This document shows positions 7,775-16,208 of a DNA stretch of 18,838 nt, piece by piece (position 1 is the stretch's first letter; each line of letters begins with the position of its first letter). The stretch spans positions 1-18,838 of the forward strand of contig CAZTPF010000037.1 of the NCBI GenBank assembly GCA_964614655.1, read 5' to 3'. A model generated the notes under the pieces. The model was not told the origin of the DNA. It searched no databases and worked only from the letters and a program-made list of their open reading frames with translations. The stretch is from Casp-actino8 sp964614655 (GTDB taxonomy: Bacteria > Actinomycetota > Acidimicrobiia > Acidimicrobiales > Ilumatobacteraceae). The position numbers and the translations under genes are program-made.

Positions 7775-10700
7775 ACACACTGCGAGCCCGCCCACTCATC
7801 GGGCTCGCACTGCTCGCCTACGTCCCCGCCCTTCTCACCGCACCCGGCCGAGTCCCCGGTGACACCAAGTTGTCGCTCTATCTCGATCCGGGCCGACTGA
7901 TCGCCGACTCGGTCTGGACGTGGGACAGCCGTCTGTTCAGCGGCTGGGTTCCTCATCAGAACGTCGGCTATCTCTGGCCGAGCGGCCCCTTCTACGCGCT
8001 CTTCGACGCCCTCGCCGTCCCCGACTGGATCGCCCACCGACTCTGGATCGGAACCCTTCTCTTCCTCGCCGGGGCCGGAGTCGTCCGCCTCGGACGGGTT
8101 CTCGGTCTCGGAGCGACAGCGCTGACGGTCGCCGCCGTCGTCTATCAACTGTCTCCGTACGTGCTTCCCTACGTGTCGCGCACGTCGGCTCTGCTACTTC
8201 CGTGGAGCCTTCTCGGATGGATCGTGGCCACTGCGATCCTGTTCGCCCGTCATCGACGTTGGCGGCACATTGCGATCTGGACTCTTCTCATCGCATCCAC
8301 CGGTGGATTGAACGCCACCGCTCTCGCCATGATCGCCCCGGCCCCTCTGGTGTTCGTCATGGCCGAAGAACGTTGGCGATCGTGGCGACGCAGCGTACTC
8401 ACTCTCGCCGCCCTCGGCGTCTCGGCCGGAGCGGCGAGTGCTTGGTGGATGGCCGGACTCGCGACCCAAGGTCGATTCGGCGCTGCGGTTCTGTCGTACA
8501 GCGAAGCCCTTCCCTCCACGGCCGCCACGTCGACGTCGCTCGAAGTCCTACGCGGCCTCGGCTACTGGTTGTTCTACGACCGCAACGTCGCCGTGCCCCT
8601 CACGAGTGCGGCGACCCCCTACATGTCGAACTGGATCGTCATGGTCGCCGGACTCGCGCTCACGGCGGTCGGGATCTTCGGCGTGCGATCACTGCCGCCA
8701 GCGGTGCGGCGACCGGCGGCGCTGGTTCTCATGATCGGCACGATCCTCGCCGTCGGAGCTCATCCGTTCGGTGATCCGTCGCCGCTGTGGCGACTCGCCG
8801 TCGACAATCCGACGAGCGCTCTCAGCCTGGCTCTGCGCTCGTCGACGCGAGCGGCACCCCTCGTGGTTCTCGTCGTGGCACTGGGCGCCGGTGCACTCAG
8901 TGAACGGATCGGCGAGCGGGTGGCGACGCGTTCAGGCGATTCTCGAAGACGGATTTTCGTTCCGGCCACCGTGTGCGCGCTCGCCGTGGTCAACATGCCC
9001 GCTCTCGTGACCGGCCGTCTGGTCGATCCGGTCGTCGACCGTCCCGAGGAGGTTCCGGCGGCGTGGGTCGACGCCGCTCGCTTTCTCGACCAACGTCTGA
9101 AACTGGGCGACGACGGGGCGGTGCTCGTCCTACCGGGTGTCGAATCGGCCGCCTACCGATGGGGGTATCCCGTCGATCCGATCCTGCCTGCGCTGACGAC
9201 CAAGCGCGTCGTGAGCCGCGACTGGCTACCCCTCGGGAGCGCCCCCTACATGGACGCCCTCTACGCTCTCGACGACGCCGCCCAGGAGTCGCGACTCGAT
9301 CCCGACGCCATCGCGCCGATGGCCCGTCTGCTCGGCGCCGACACCGTCATGGTCGTGAACTCGGTGGAGTACGAGCGGTTCGCTTCGATTCGTCCGGAGC
9401 GATTCCTGCGCGATCTCGGCGAAACGCCGAACGGACTCACCCGACTGGCCGACTTCGGCTCCCCTTCCGTCAACGTCGCCGAAAGATTCTGGTCGGCCGA
9501 TCGCGTACTCGCTCCCACTCGGTCGCTTCCCGAGATCGTCCTCTGGAGGGTCGACGAACCGTCGACTCCTGTTCGATCGAGCGACTCCCCCACATGGATA
9601 CGAGGTGGAGGAACCGGACTCGTCGACGCCGCCGCGGCTGGTCTCCTCACCGGACGTGACGTCGTTCTCGACGTGGCGACCTTCGACCCGTCGAACGACA
9701 CGCCGTTCACGCCGTCCGACGTGATCGTCACCGACGGTGCCCGACGTCGCGCCCACCACTGGCGAAGTTCGCAGGAGGTCTGGGGCGCGACCGAACCCCC
9801 GATCGGTGTCGTGTCGGTCGACGACGTCTTCGATCAGCGTCTCGTCGACACCGTCGACACCCCCGGAGAGACGACGGTCCGCCCCGAGAGCGTGGAGGCC
9901 GTCGCGACCGCCTACGGCACGGAATTGTCGTACTGGCCCGAACACCGCCCTTCGATGGCACTCGACGGCGACTTGTCCACTGCGTGGCGGGTCGGCGACG
10001 AGCGTGATCCACGCGGCCACGTTCTCACGGTGACGAGCGACGCCCCGCTCACGACTCTGCATCTGCTCCGCACGGTCGACACCGATCGGTTCGTGTCGGC
10101 CGTCGACGTCCGCGTCGACGAAGGACCATGGGTTCGTCACGTTCTCGCCGACGACGACGTCGTCCTCCCGCTCACGGCGGCCGGCCGTTCGATCGACGTT
10201 CGGATCGCCGACGTCTCGGTGATCGGCTCGTCGTCGATCAGCGTCGGCGCTCCGATCGGATTTCGCGAGGTGCTCCCCGAGGATCTCCGACGACCCGAGG
10301 TGGTCGAGGTGGCGTCGATCGGAGACGCGTCGATCGCCGCTTACGTGTTCACCCGCCTCACCGCCGATCCCATCGATCACTGGCGCGACGATCCCGAGCG
10401 TCGCCTCGTTCGCACCTTCTCGTCTCCCGACGAGCTCACGGTGTCCGTGTCCGTCGATGCCCGACTCTCGACTCGGAGTTCGAATCAACTGCTCGCCGAA
10501 CTCCTCGCCGTCGACCGACCCTCGTCCGAACATCTGGCCGGCCATCGGGCCTGGAGTTCGTGGAGTGCCGTCGACGGCGACGTCACGACCGCCTGGTGGG
10601 CACCTCTCGACGATTCGCGGCCCGCCTTCGTGGTCGACGTTCCCGACTCGACGGATGCACTCACCTTCGTACAACCCCCGAATTCACCGCGTATCACCCG

Positions 10701-11817
10701 CGTCGAGATCGTCTCGGGAGACGGGCGTACCCAGAGCGTGGCGGTCGACGACGGGAAGCTGCGTTTCGATTCGGTCGACGGTCCGACCATCACGATCGAC
10801 GTCGTCGAGTACGAACGAATCGAATCGCTCGATCGCCGAACCGGACGCACCACGTTCCATCCGGTGGGCATCGCCGAGATCGTCGGAGCCGAAACCCTCG
10901 ACCTCGACCGCGCCTGGTCGTCGCCGTGTCGTGACGATCTGATCGTTCTCGACGGTCGCCCGGTGTCGATTCGACTGAGTGGACGACTCGACGAACTGCT
11001 CGACGGCGGAGAACTCGACGTCGAGGTCTGCGACGACTCGTTCGTCCTCGCCGCCGACCCCCACCGACTCGAGACGACCTCAGAACTCGACACCGGTGTC
11101 GCGATCGACCGAGTCGTCCTTCGTTCGAACTCGACGGTCGCCGAGAACATTGCGACTCCTGTCGCCGACACCTCGACTCGTGGAAGCCGGACGATGTCCG
11201 TTCCGTCGTGCTCGTCGACGTGCCTCGTCGAGGGATTCGACGGCTGGAACGTCGGCTGGTCGGGTGATCCGCGTCCGTCGGCCTCGGGCCGCAACGTCTG
11301 GATCATCCCGGCGGCCGATTCCGATGCGACGTTCACGACCACGTGGACCCCGCAACTCCTCATGTGGATCGGTCTCGCACTGTCCGGCCTCACCGTGCTC
11401 GCCGCATCGATCCTCGTGTTACTCACCCGGCGCGAAAGCGAGACCAACGTACTCCGACCGGCTCGGCCAGACGCCGAATCGACGACCCGACGATCGCTCC
11501 TCGTCGTCGCCCTCTGTGTGGTGACCGTCGCCGTGGCCGTCGCACCGCAGTGGGGCCTCGTTCCTCTCGTGATCGGAATCGTCGCCATCGCGACGCCCTC
11601 GCTACGCCACCGCGTCGAGTCGCCTCTCGTCGCGATCGGTCTCGTGCTGATCGGCCTCGGACTCCTCTTCGTCGTCGCGCAGCGGATACGAACCGGCGCC
11701 GAACCAGGATTCGGATGGCCGAGCGTCTTCGCACGTGGTCATCGTCCCGTGCTCACCGGTGTCGTCATGTGGGGCCTCGGCCTCACCCTCGCCCGCGATA
11801 ACCTTCGACGATCGTGA
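7771..11817 (+). CDS. AftD-like alpha-(1->3)-arabinofuranosyltransferase family protein (GT-C)
   Basis: A 1348-residue membrane glycosyltransferase of the AftD class (DUF3367), close to the roughly 1400 residues of mycobacterial AftD. In mycobacteria AftD adds arabinofuranose from decaprenyl-phosphoarabinose to arabinan outside the membrane. The start is the GTG at 7771 inside the previous stop (GTGA). The N-terminal third has about ten membrane segments, with GDTKLSLYLDPGR in the first loop and family-like GYLWPSGPFYALFDAL and TGGLNATALAMIAPAP. The AftD-like periplasmic part begins near residue 410 (AAYRWGYPVDPI at about 460). Two discoidin/F5_8-C-like motifs follow: LDGDLSTAWR (731-740) and VDGDVTTAWW (934-943). 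A GWNVGW segment precedes about four C-terminal helices (from about 1195). Family membership is strong; sugar and acceptor here are inference. Confidence 0.88.
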   Translation: MNTLRARPLIGLALLAYVPALLTAPGRVPGDTKLSLYLDPGRLIADSVWTWDSRLFSGWVPHQNVGYLWPSGPFYALFDALAVPDWIAHRLWIGTLLFLAGAGVVRLGRVLGLGATALTVAAVVYQLSPYVLPYVSRTSALLLPWSLLGWIVATAILFARHRRWRHIAIWTLLIASTGGLNATALAMIAPAPLVFVMAEERWRSWRRSVLTLAALGVSAGAASAWWMAGLATQGRFGAAVLSYSEALPSTAATSTSLEVLRGLGYWLFYDRNVAVPLTSAATPYMSNWIVMVAGLALTAVGIFGVRSLPPAVRRPAALVLMIGTILAVGAHPFGDPSPLWRLAVDNPTSALSLALRSSTRAAPLVVLVVALGAGALSERIGERVATRSGDSRRRIFVPATVCALAVVNMPALVTGRLVDPVVDRPEEVPAAWVDAARFLDQRLKLGDDGAVLVLPGVESAAYRWGYPVDPILPALTTKRVVSRDWLPLGSAPYMDALYALDDAAQESRLDPDAIAPMARLLGADTVMVVNSVEYERFASIRPERFLRDLGETPNGLTRLADFGSPSVNVAERFWSADRVLAPTRSLPEIVLWRVDEPSTPVRSSDSPTWIRGGGTGLVDAAAAGLLTGRDVVLDVATFDPSNDTPFTPSDVIVTDGARRRAHHWRSSQEVWGATEPPIGVVSVDDVFDQRLVDTVDTPGETTVRPESVEAVATAYGTELSYWPEHRPSMALDGDLSTAWRVGDERDPRGHVLTVTSDAPLTTLHLLRTVDTDRFVSAVDVRVDEGPWVRHVLADDDVVLPLTAAGRSIDVRIADVSVIGSSSISVGAPIGFREVLPEDLRRPEVVEVASIGDASIAAYVFTRLTADPIDHWRDDPERRLVRTFSSPDELTVSVSVDARLSTRSSNQLLAELLAVDRPSSEHLAGHRAWSSWSAVDGDVTTAWWAPLDDSRPAFVVDVPDSTDALTFVQPPNSPRITRVEIVSGDGRTQSVAVDDGKLRFDSVDGPTITIDVVEYERIESLDRRTGRTTFHPVGIAEIVGAETLDLDRAWSSPCRDDLIVLDGRPVSIRLSGRLDELLDGGELDVEVCDDSFVLAADPHRLETTSELDTGVAIDRVVLRSNSTVAENIATPVADTSTRGSRTMSVPSCSSTCLVEGFDGWNVGWSGDPRPSASGRNVWIIPAADSDATFTTTWTPQLLMWIGLALSGLTVLAASILVLLTRRESETNVLRPARPDAESTTRRSLLVVALCVVTVAVAVAPQWGLVPLVIGIVAIATPSLRHRVESPLVAIGLVLIGLGLLFVVAQRIRTGAEPGFGWPSVFARGHRPVLTGVVMWGLGLTLARDNLRRS
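9880..10150 (+). other. Discoidin-like carbohydrate-binding lobe 1 of the AftD-like protein
   Basis: This is an approximate domain span, residues about 704-793 of the AftD-like protein. It contains the DGDxxTAW signature of F5/8 type C (discoidin) folds as LDGDLSTAWR, followed by alternating hydrophobic strands. Such lobes in AftD-type enzymes are thought to bind glycan. Boundaries are estimated by eye. Confidence 0.55.
10500..10810 (+). other. Discoidin-like carbohydrate-binding lobe 2 of the AftD-like protein
   Basis: This is an approximate domain span, residues about 911-1013. A second DGDxxTAW motif, VDGDVTTAWW, lies 203 residues after the first and is followed by beta-like segments such as PAFVVDVPDS and RITRVEIVSGDG. 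It looks like a diverged duplicate of lobe 1. Boundaries are estimated by eye. Confidence 0.55.
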
Positions 11818-12536
11818 ACCCGAAGCCATGCCTGTCGGTGGTCGTCCCGTGCTTCAACGAAGAAGCGACGATCGCCACCCTCGTCGATCAGGTACTCGCT
11901 TCACCCTGGGTCGCCGAAGTCGTCGTGGTCGACGACGGATCCTCCGACGATTCCCGCCGAATTCTGGGTGAGCTCTCCGATCCTCGTGTGACCGTGGTGC
12001 TCCACGAGCGCAACCAAGGCAAAGGGGCCGCCCTGCGCACCGGGTTCGCCCGGGCCAGCGCCGACTTCGTCGTCGTCCAGGACGCCGACCTCGAGTACGA
12101 CCCGTCCGAATACGGCGTACTTCTCGAACCGCTTCTCGACGACCGTGCCGACGTCGTGTTCGGGTCCCGCTTCCTGTCGGGACGCCCTCATCGCGTGCTG
12201 TACTTCTGGCACTCGATGGGCAATCGGTTCCTCACATTGCTCTCGAACATGTTCACCGACCTCAACCTCACCGACATGGAGACGTGCTACAAGTGCTTCC
12301 GTCGCCCGGTGATCCAGAGCATCCGCATCGAAGAGGACCGATTCGGGTTCGAACCCGAGATCACGGCCAAATTGGCTCGCGGCAAGTTCCGCATCTACGA
12401 AGTCGGGATCTCCTATTCGGGGCGCACCTACGCCGAGGGAAAGAAGATCGGCTGGCGCGACGGCATTCGGGCCGTCTACTGCATCGTGCGCTATTCGGCG
12501 CTCGGCGATGCGGTCAGGACCCGACTCGGCCGCTGA
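11814..12536 (+). CDS. GT2 glycosyltransferase (polyprenyl-phosphate sugar synthase-like)
   Basis: A 240-residue cytoplasmic GT-A fold enzyme of family 2, of the dolichol-phosphate-mannose/glucose synthase type. It probably transfers a sugar from a nucleotide donor to polyprenyl phosphate. The N-terminus is SVVVPCFNEEATI, with VVVDDGSSDD (DDGS at residues 40-43), the metal-binding QDADLEYDP (Asp90 and Asp92) and TDMETCYKCFRR in the acceptor region. No membrane helix follows the catalytic domain. The GTG start at 11814 lies inside the stop of the AftD-like gene (GTGA), so the gene is coupled to it. It could provide a lipid-linked donor for the two membrane transferases upstream. Its 3' end overlaps the convergent GT2 gene by 23 bases. 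Donor sugar is unknown. Confidence 0.88.
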   Translation: MNPKPCLSVVVPCFNEEATIATLVDQVLASPWVAEVVVVDDGSSDDSRRILGELSDPRVTVVLHERNQGKGAALRTGFARASADFVVVQDADLEYDPSEYGVLLEPLLDDRADVVFGSRFLSGRPHRVLYFWHSMGNRFLTLLSNMFTDLNLTDMETCYKCFRRPVIQSIRIEEDRFGFEPEITAKLARGKFRIYEVGISYSGRTYAEGKKIGWRDGIRAVYCIVRYSALGDAVRTRLGR

Positions 12537-13248
12537 GCCGACGCCACCGGTGCCCGAGCCCCCAACGCGTCACCAGCAACATCGACTCGACCACGATTCG
12601 CGACGACATCTTGGACGTCCCGTAGCGACGGTCGACGAACACGATCGGAACTTCGACGATTCGCGCCCCTCGACGCGCCGATCTCACGATCAGTTCGGTC
12701 AAGAACGCATAGCCGTCGGCGCGAGTCGTACCGGGTTCGATGGCGGCCAACGACGAGGTCCGGTAGGCCCGAAAGCCCGACGTGCAGTCGCGGACACCCA
12801 CACCGAGGATCCACCCGGTGTAGACGTTGCCCCAGCGCGACAGGAGGCGCCGATGCAATGGCCAGTCCTTCGTTCCGCCGCCGGGGACGTAGCGGGATCC
12901 GACGGCGACGTCGGCCCCGCCTTCGATCTCGGCCAGCAGTCGAGGCACCACCTGCGGGTCGTGCGAGAAGTCGGAGTCCATGGTGACGACCACGTCGAAC
13001 TGCTGCTCGATCATCCGTGCGAACGCGAACCGGTAGGCGTTGCCGAGTCCGTCCTTGGTCGCTCGGTGCACCACGTCGATCGATCCGAGTTCGGCGGCGC
13101 ACGACTCGGCGAGACGGCCTGTTCCGTCCGGGCTGGCGTCGTCGACGACGACGAGACGAGCCTCGGGAACGATCGAACGCAGTTCCCGCAGGAGTCGCTC
13201 GATGTTCTCGGCTTCGTTGTAGGTGGGCAGGACCACGGCCACGGGCAC
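12514..13248 (-). CDS. Polyprenol-monophosphomannose synthase-like GT2 (Ppm1/DPM1 type)
   Basis: A 244-residue GT2 enzyme expected to make polyprenyl-phosphate mannose from GDP-mannose at the inner membrane face, the donor for GT-C mannosyltransferases. It has the DPM1 hallmarks: VLPTYNEAENIERLL, VVVDDASPDGT (residues 33-43), MDSDFSHDP (90-98, metal-binding Asp91/Asp93), RDCTSGFRAYR, DGYAFLTEL and the C-terminal EVPIVFVDRRYGTSKMS. There is no C-terminal membrane domain, as in single-domain DPM1. The start is the GTG at 13248, supported by AAGGTG seven bases upstream; that site lies in the end of the preceding gene, only 6 bases away, so translation is likely coupled. It is the last gene of the leftward arm. 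An alternative sugar cannot be excluded. Confidence 0.91.
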   Translation of the reverse strand: MPVAVVLPTYNEAENIERLLRELRSIVPEARLVVVDDASPDGTGRLAESCAAELGSIDVVHRATKDGLGNAYRFAFARMIEQQFDVVVTMDSDFSHDPQVVPRLLAEIEGGADVAVGSRYVPGGGTKDWPLHRRLLSRWGNVYTGWILGVGVRDCTSGFRAYRTSSLAAIEPGTTRADGYAFLTELIVRSARRGARIVEVPIVFVDRRYGTSKMSSRIVVESMLLVTRWGLGHRWRRLSGRVGS

Positions 13249-13254
13249 GAGGGG

Positions 13255-15021
13255 TCACCTTAGCGAGTCGGGATCGACTCCTTCGGGAAGGACGAGAACA
13301 CTCACCGGCTGACCCAGTCGGTAGTACTCGGTCAAGAGATCGACGATGTCGGGCTCGATCGGCGGAAAGGCGAAGAGGACGGCGGCCCCGGCCGGATTGT
13401 CCTGCTCGACCAACTCCTCGCGCCCCGTCTCCACGAGTCGTCGCTCGATCTCGGCGAGCAGACGTTCGGCTTCGACTTCATCGGCCGACGAACGAGGATC
13501 GACATGCGCGATCCGCTCGACTCCGGGCCGATCGAGGGACTCCTCGTCGATCGGCCCGACGACGTACCACCACACCTGATCGGCCTCGTCCGCCGTCGCC
13601 GTCCGATGAGGCAGAGCCGCCGCGGCGTACGACGGGTCGACCCGCATGGAACGGCCCCGACGCTCGAGCTCGAGTACGGTTCCGAATCCGGTGGCATCGA
13701 GGGTGTACGGATCCCACAGGTGGACGAGCACCGTGTCGTCTCCGACGCGCGGTTCCAACTGCGGCACGACCGCTTCGACGACGTCGGAATCGACCGCACC
13801 GGGCATTCGGGCGTTCACGGCGAGCGACACGCTCGTGATCACGGCGACCGCCGCCACCACGCCGACCCAGACCGAACCACCGGGCAACTTGCGAAACGTC
13901 TGTACTCGCGCCGAACGCACGACGGCCAGTACCGACATGACGACCGTGAGACCACTCAGGATCCACACCCACCGAATCGTGTAGTCGAGGTACGACCCGA
14001 AGATGCGCAGAATCGACAGGCACGCGACGGCGATGCCGCCGATCGACGTGAGAAGCAGGGTTCCGATCGCCCGGTCGCCCGTCTTGACCGCCCGGCGCCT
14101 CGCCAGAACGAGCAGCACGACGAAGGCCGCGAATCCCGGCCATCGCGCCCAGGTCTCGGCCGGTGGCGAACCTCCCGAACCGGTCAGCCACGGTCCGAGA
14201 ACGTTGAACTGGGTGGCCACGATCCGAATCGCCTCGCCGATCCCGATGGTCGGTTCGTCGGGTGATGTGAAGTGCTGCAGGAGGATCTCGATGTTGCCCG
14301 GCTCGCGCCGCAGTTGGTCGACGAGAGGAAGGAGCCACATGAGTCCGAGAGCCCCGAAACCGGCCCCGACACCTCGCGTGTCTCGCCGACGAAGCAGCGC
14401 GACGAGCATTGCGACGAAGGCGACACCGACGACGAGGGCGTACCCGGCATGGCACTGGACGCAGTGACTGCCGGTCACGACGGCGGCTACGACCCATCGC
14501 CACGAACCCTGATGGTTGATCACCTCGTCGACCACCAGAACGAACACCAGGAACGGTAGGAGCGCGAGCCACGGATTCCAGGGCTCGATCACGAAATCGG
14601 GACCCGACGACCGCACGAAAAGAAGAATGACGAGCGCGACGACGATCACGCCCGACCCTCCGAAGCGACGCCGGGCCAACCAGAGGGCAGCGGCCGCGGC
14701 GACGAGATGCACCGACACCACTGCAGCCATCAGCGACGCGCTCGTACGGCCGCCGAGCAGATACACCGGGAGCATCGCGAACCACAGACTCGGACCCGGA
14801 TGCGATCCCTGGAAGCCCGTATCGTCGACGATTCGACCGGCCGCCCCGACGAGCGGCGGGTGAGCGAAGAATCCGCGCATGTGCAGTTCGGCCTGAGCCA
14901 TGTCGCCGGCCGGATACCAGCGCCCCTTCGAGAACACGACGAGCAGAGTCACGATGAACGGTGTCGCGATCGAGATCGCGATCAGAATCGAACGGGTTCG
15001 AGCGGCGGTCGAGGAATTCAT
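13255..15021 (-). CDS. Putative GT-C-fold membrane glycosyltransferase, family not identified
   Basis: A 588-residue protein with an N-terminal helix (about 12-31), then a loop with GDMAQAEL (Asp40, Glu45) and GSHPGPSLWFAMLPVYLL. About ten further membrane segments follow, up to about residue 390. The last roughly 190 residues are soluble and probably extracytoplasmic. The early acidic residues followed by an HPGP segment resemble GT-C glycosyltransferases that use polyprenyl-phosphate sugars, but I do not recognise a named family. The ATG at 15021 overlaps the stop of the GT4 gene by four bases (ATGA), and the next GT2 starts 6 bases after its end. The operon context supports a role in sugar transfer or handling on the outer face. 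A cysteine pair, CVQCH, lies in a membrane segment; see the rejected items. Confidence 0.65.
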   Translation of the reverse strand: MNSSTAARTRSILIAISIATPFIVTLLVVFSKGRWYPAGDMAQAELHMRGFFAHPPLVGAAGRIVDDTGFQGSHPGPSLWFAMLPVYLLGGRTSASLMAAVVSVHLVAAAAALWLARRRFGGSGVIVVALVILLFVRSSGPDFVIEPWNPWLALLPFLVFVLVVDEVINHQGSWRWVVAAVVTGSHCVQCHAGYALVVGVAFVAMLVALLRRRDTRGVGAGFGALGLMWLLPLVDQLRREPGNIEILLQHFTSPDEPTIGIGEAIRIVATQFNVLGPWLTGSGGSPPAETWARWPGFAAFVVLLVLARRRAVKTGDRAIGTLLLTSIGGIAVACLSILRIFGSYLDYTIRWVWILSGLTVVMSVLAVVRSARVQTFRKLPGGSVWVGVVAAVAVITSVSLAVNARMPGAVDSDVVEAVVPQLEPRVGDDTVLVHLWDPYTLDATGFGTVLELERRGRSMRVDPSYAAAALPHRTATADEADQVWWYVVGPIDEESLDRPGVERIAHVDPRSSADEVEAERLLAEIERRLVETGREELVEQDNPAGAAVLFAFPPIEPDIVDLLTEYYRLGQPVSVLVLPEGVDPDSLR

Positions 15022-16208
15022 CGGCGCCTCGTCATCTCACACGCCTGACGATACAAGGGCCGCAGAACGTCGGCAGCCAAGACGTCCCACGACAACTCCC
15101 GAGCCCGCCGAACGCCGAACTCGGCCAACGACCGTCGGAGATCGTGATCGGAGAGCAGACGCACGATCGAATCCGACATCTGCTCGACCGGCGACAAGAG
15201 CCCGGTTCGGCCGTCGAGAACCGAGCAGCGGTGACCGAAGATGTCGGTGGCGACAGCTGGTGTTCCACAGCCAGCGGCCTCGGTGAGAGCGAGTCCCCAT
15301 CCCTCGGCCAACGACGCGCTCGCCACGATCCACGAACGCCGATAAAGGTCGCGAAGCTCGTCCCGAGAGACGCGTCCGGCGAAAGTGACCCAGTCCGATG
15401 CATCGTGTTCGTCGACCCACTGTCGAAGGCTCGCATTGAGCGGACCGTCTCCGACCAGTGTCAGAGTCGCCTTCGGTACCACTCGACGCACCTCGCGCAT
15501 CTGGTCGAGAAGCAGATCGAATCTCTTGACGGGGGCCTGTCGACCTACCGCCAACACCGTGGGTTCGACGGTCTTTTCGACCGACGCCGACGGCGAGAAG
15601 AAGTCGTCGACGCCGACCGGTCCGGTGTGCACGAGTTCGGGACGCCAGCCCAGTTCGATGAGTTCACGACGGGTGTCCTCGGAGGTCGTGATCGTCGGCG
15701 TCCGCCGATACAGAGGTGGTGCCCACGACGCTTCGAGTCGACGTCCGACCGCGGCAACCGGACGCGGGAACATCTGGTCCCACATCGGCCCGTGCACGTG
15801 ATGGAGCACCAGAACTCGAGGACGTCGGCACCACAGCGGTGACAGCCACGGAACTCCGTTCCAGATCTCGACCACGGCGTCGTAGCGACCCATGGACCGG
15901 ACGACTTCGCCGGCCAGGACGCGGGGGAACACCGAGAATCGTCCGCCCCGACGAATCACCGAGTAACCATGTCGTCGATCCTCCGACGGGCGCCCGACCG
16001 CCGCCGAGGTTCGGTGGACGACGTCGAGTCCCGCCGCCGCCCACCGCGACATGAATTCGTCGGCGTGAACTTCGGATCCCCCGGCGTCGACGTCGTCGAG
16101 ATCTCGCCAAGCGAGCACATGAATGCGCCGAACTCCGCGCTCGATCATGGCCGATGCCATCGACGGTACGTCGAGCGAGTCGTCGGCCACCGAATGACCG
16201 GTCGTCAT
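15018..16208 (-). CDS. GT4-family (GT-B fold) glycosyltransferase
   Basis: A 396-residue retaining glycosyltransferase of the GT4 class, cytoplasmic or peripheral at the inner membrane face, probably using a nucleotide sugar. The start is the ATG at 16208 (MTTGHSV), inside the previous stop (ATGA). A longer frame to 16322 lies within the upstream gene and is not supported. The N-terminal Rossmann domain has AGGSEVHADEF (from residue 42), the glycine-rich loop that contacts donor or acceptor. The C-terminal domain has AVGRQAPVKRFD (220-231) and the E-x7-E motif in AEGWGLALTE (Glu302, Glu310). All expected catalytic motifs are present. Its place between an SGNH-like protein and a GT-C-like protein points to glycan assembly. 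The sugar cannot be assigned. Confidence 0.9.
   Translation of the reverse strand: MTTGHSVADDSLDVPSMASAMIERGVRRIHVLAWRDLDDVDAGGSEVHADEFMSRWAAAGLDVVHRTSAAVGRPSEDRRHGYSVIRRGGRFSVFPRVLAGEVVRSMGRYDAVVEIWNGVPWLSPLWCRRPRVLVLHHVHGPMWDQMFPRPVAAVGRRLEASWAPPLYRRTPTITTSEDTRRELIELGWRPELVHTGPVGVDDFFSPSASVEKTVEPTVLAVGRQAPVKRFDLLLDQMREVRRVVPKATLTLVGDGPLNASLRQWVDEHDASDWVTFAGRVSRDELRDLYRRSWIVASASLAEGWGLALTEAAGCGTPAVATDIFGHRCSVLDGRTGLLSPVEQMSDSIVRLLSDHDLRRSLAEFGVRRARELSWDVLAADVLRPLYRQACEMTRRR

Noticed and set aside
9226..10674. 482-residue open frame on the - strand inside the AftD-like gene
   Set aside because: It is antisense to a well-recognised gene and has the composition expected of a high-GC shadow frame, with no recognisable motif.
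14449..14463. CVQCH motif resembling a cytochrome c haem-binding site
   Set aside because: It lies in or beside a membrane helix of a GT-C-like protein with no other cytochrome feature, so a single CxxCH is probably chance.
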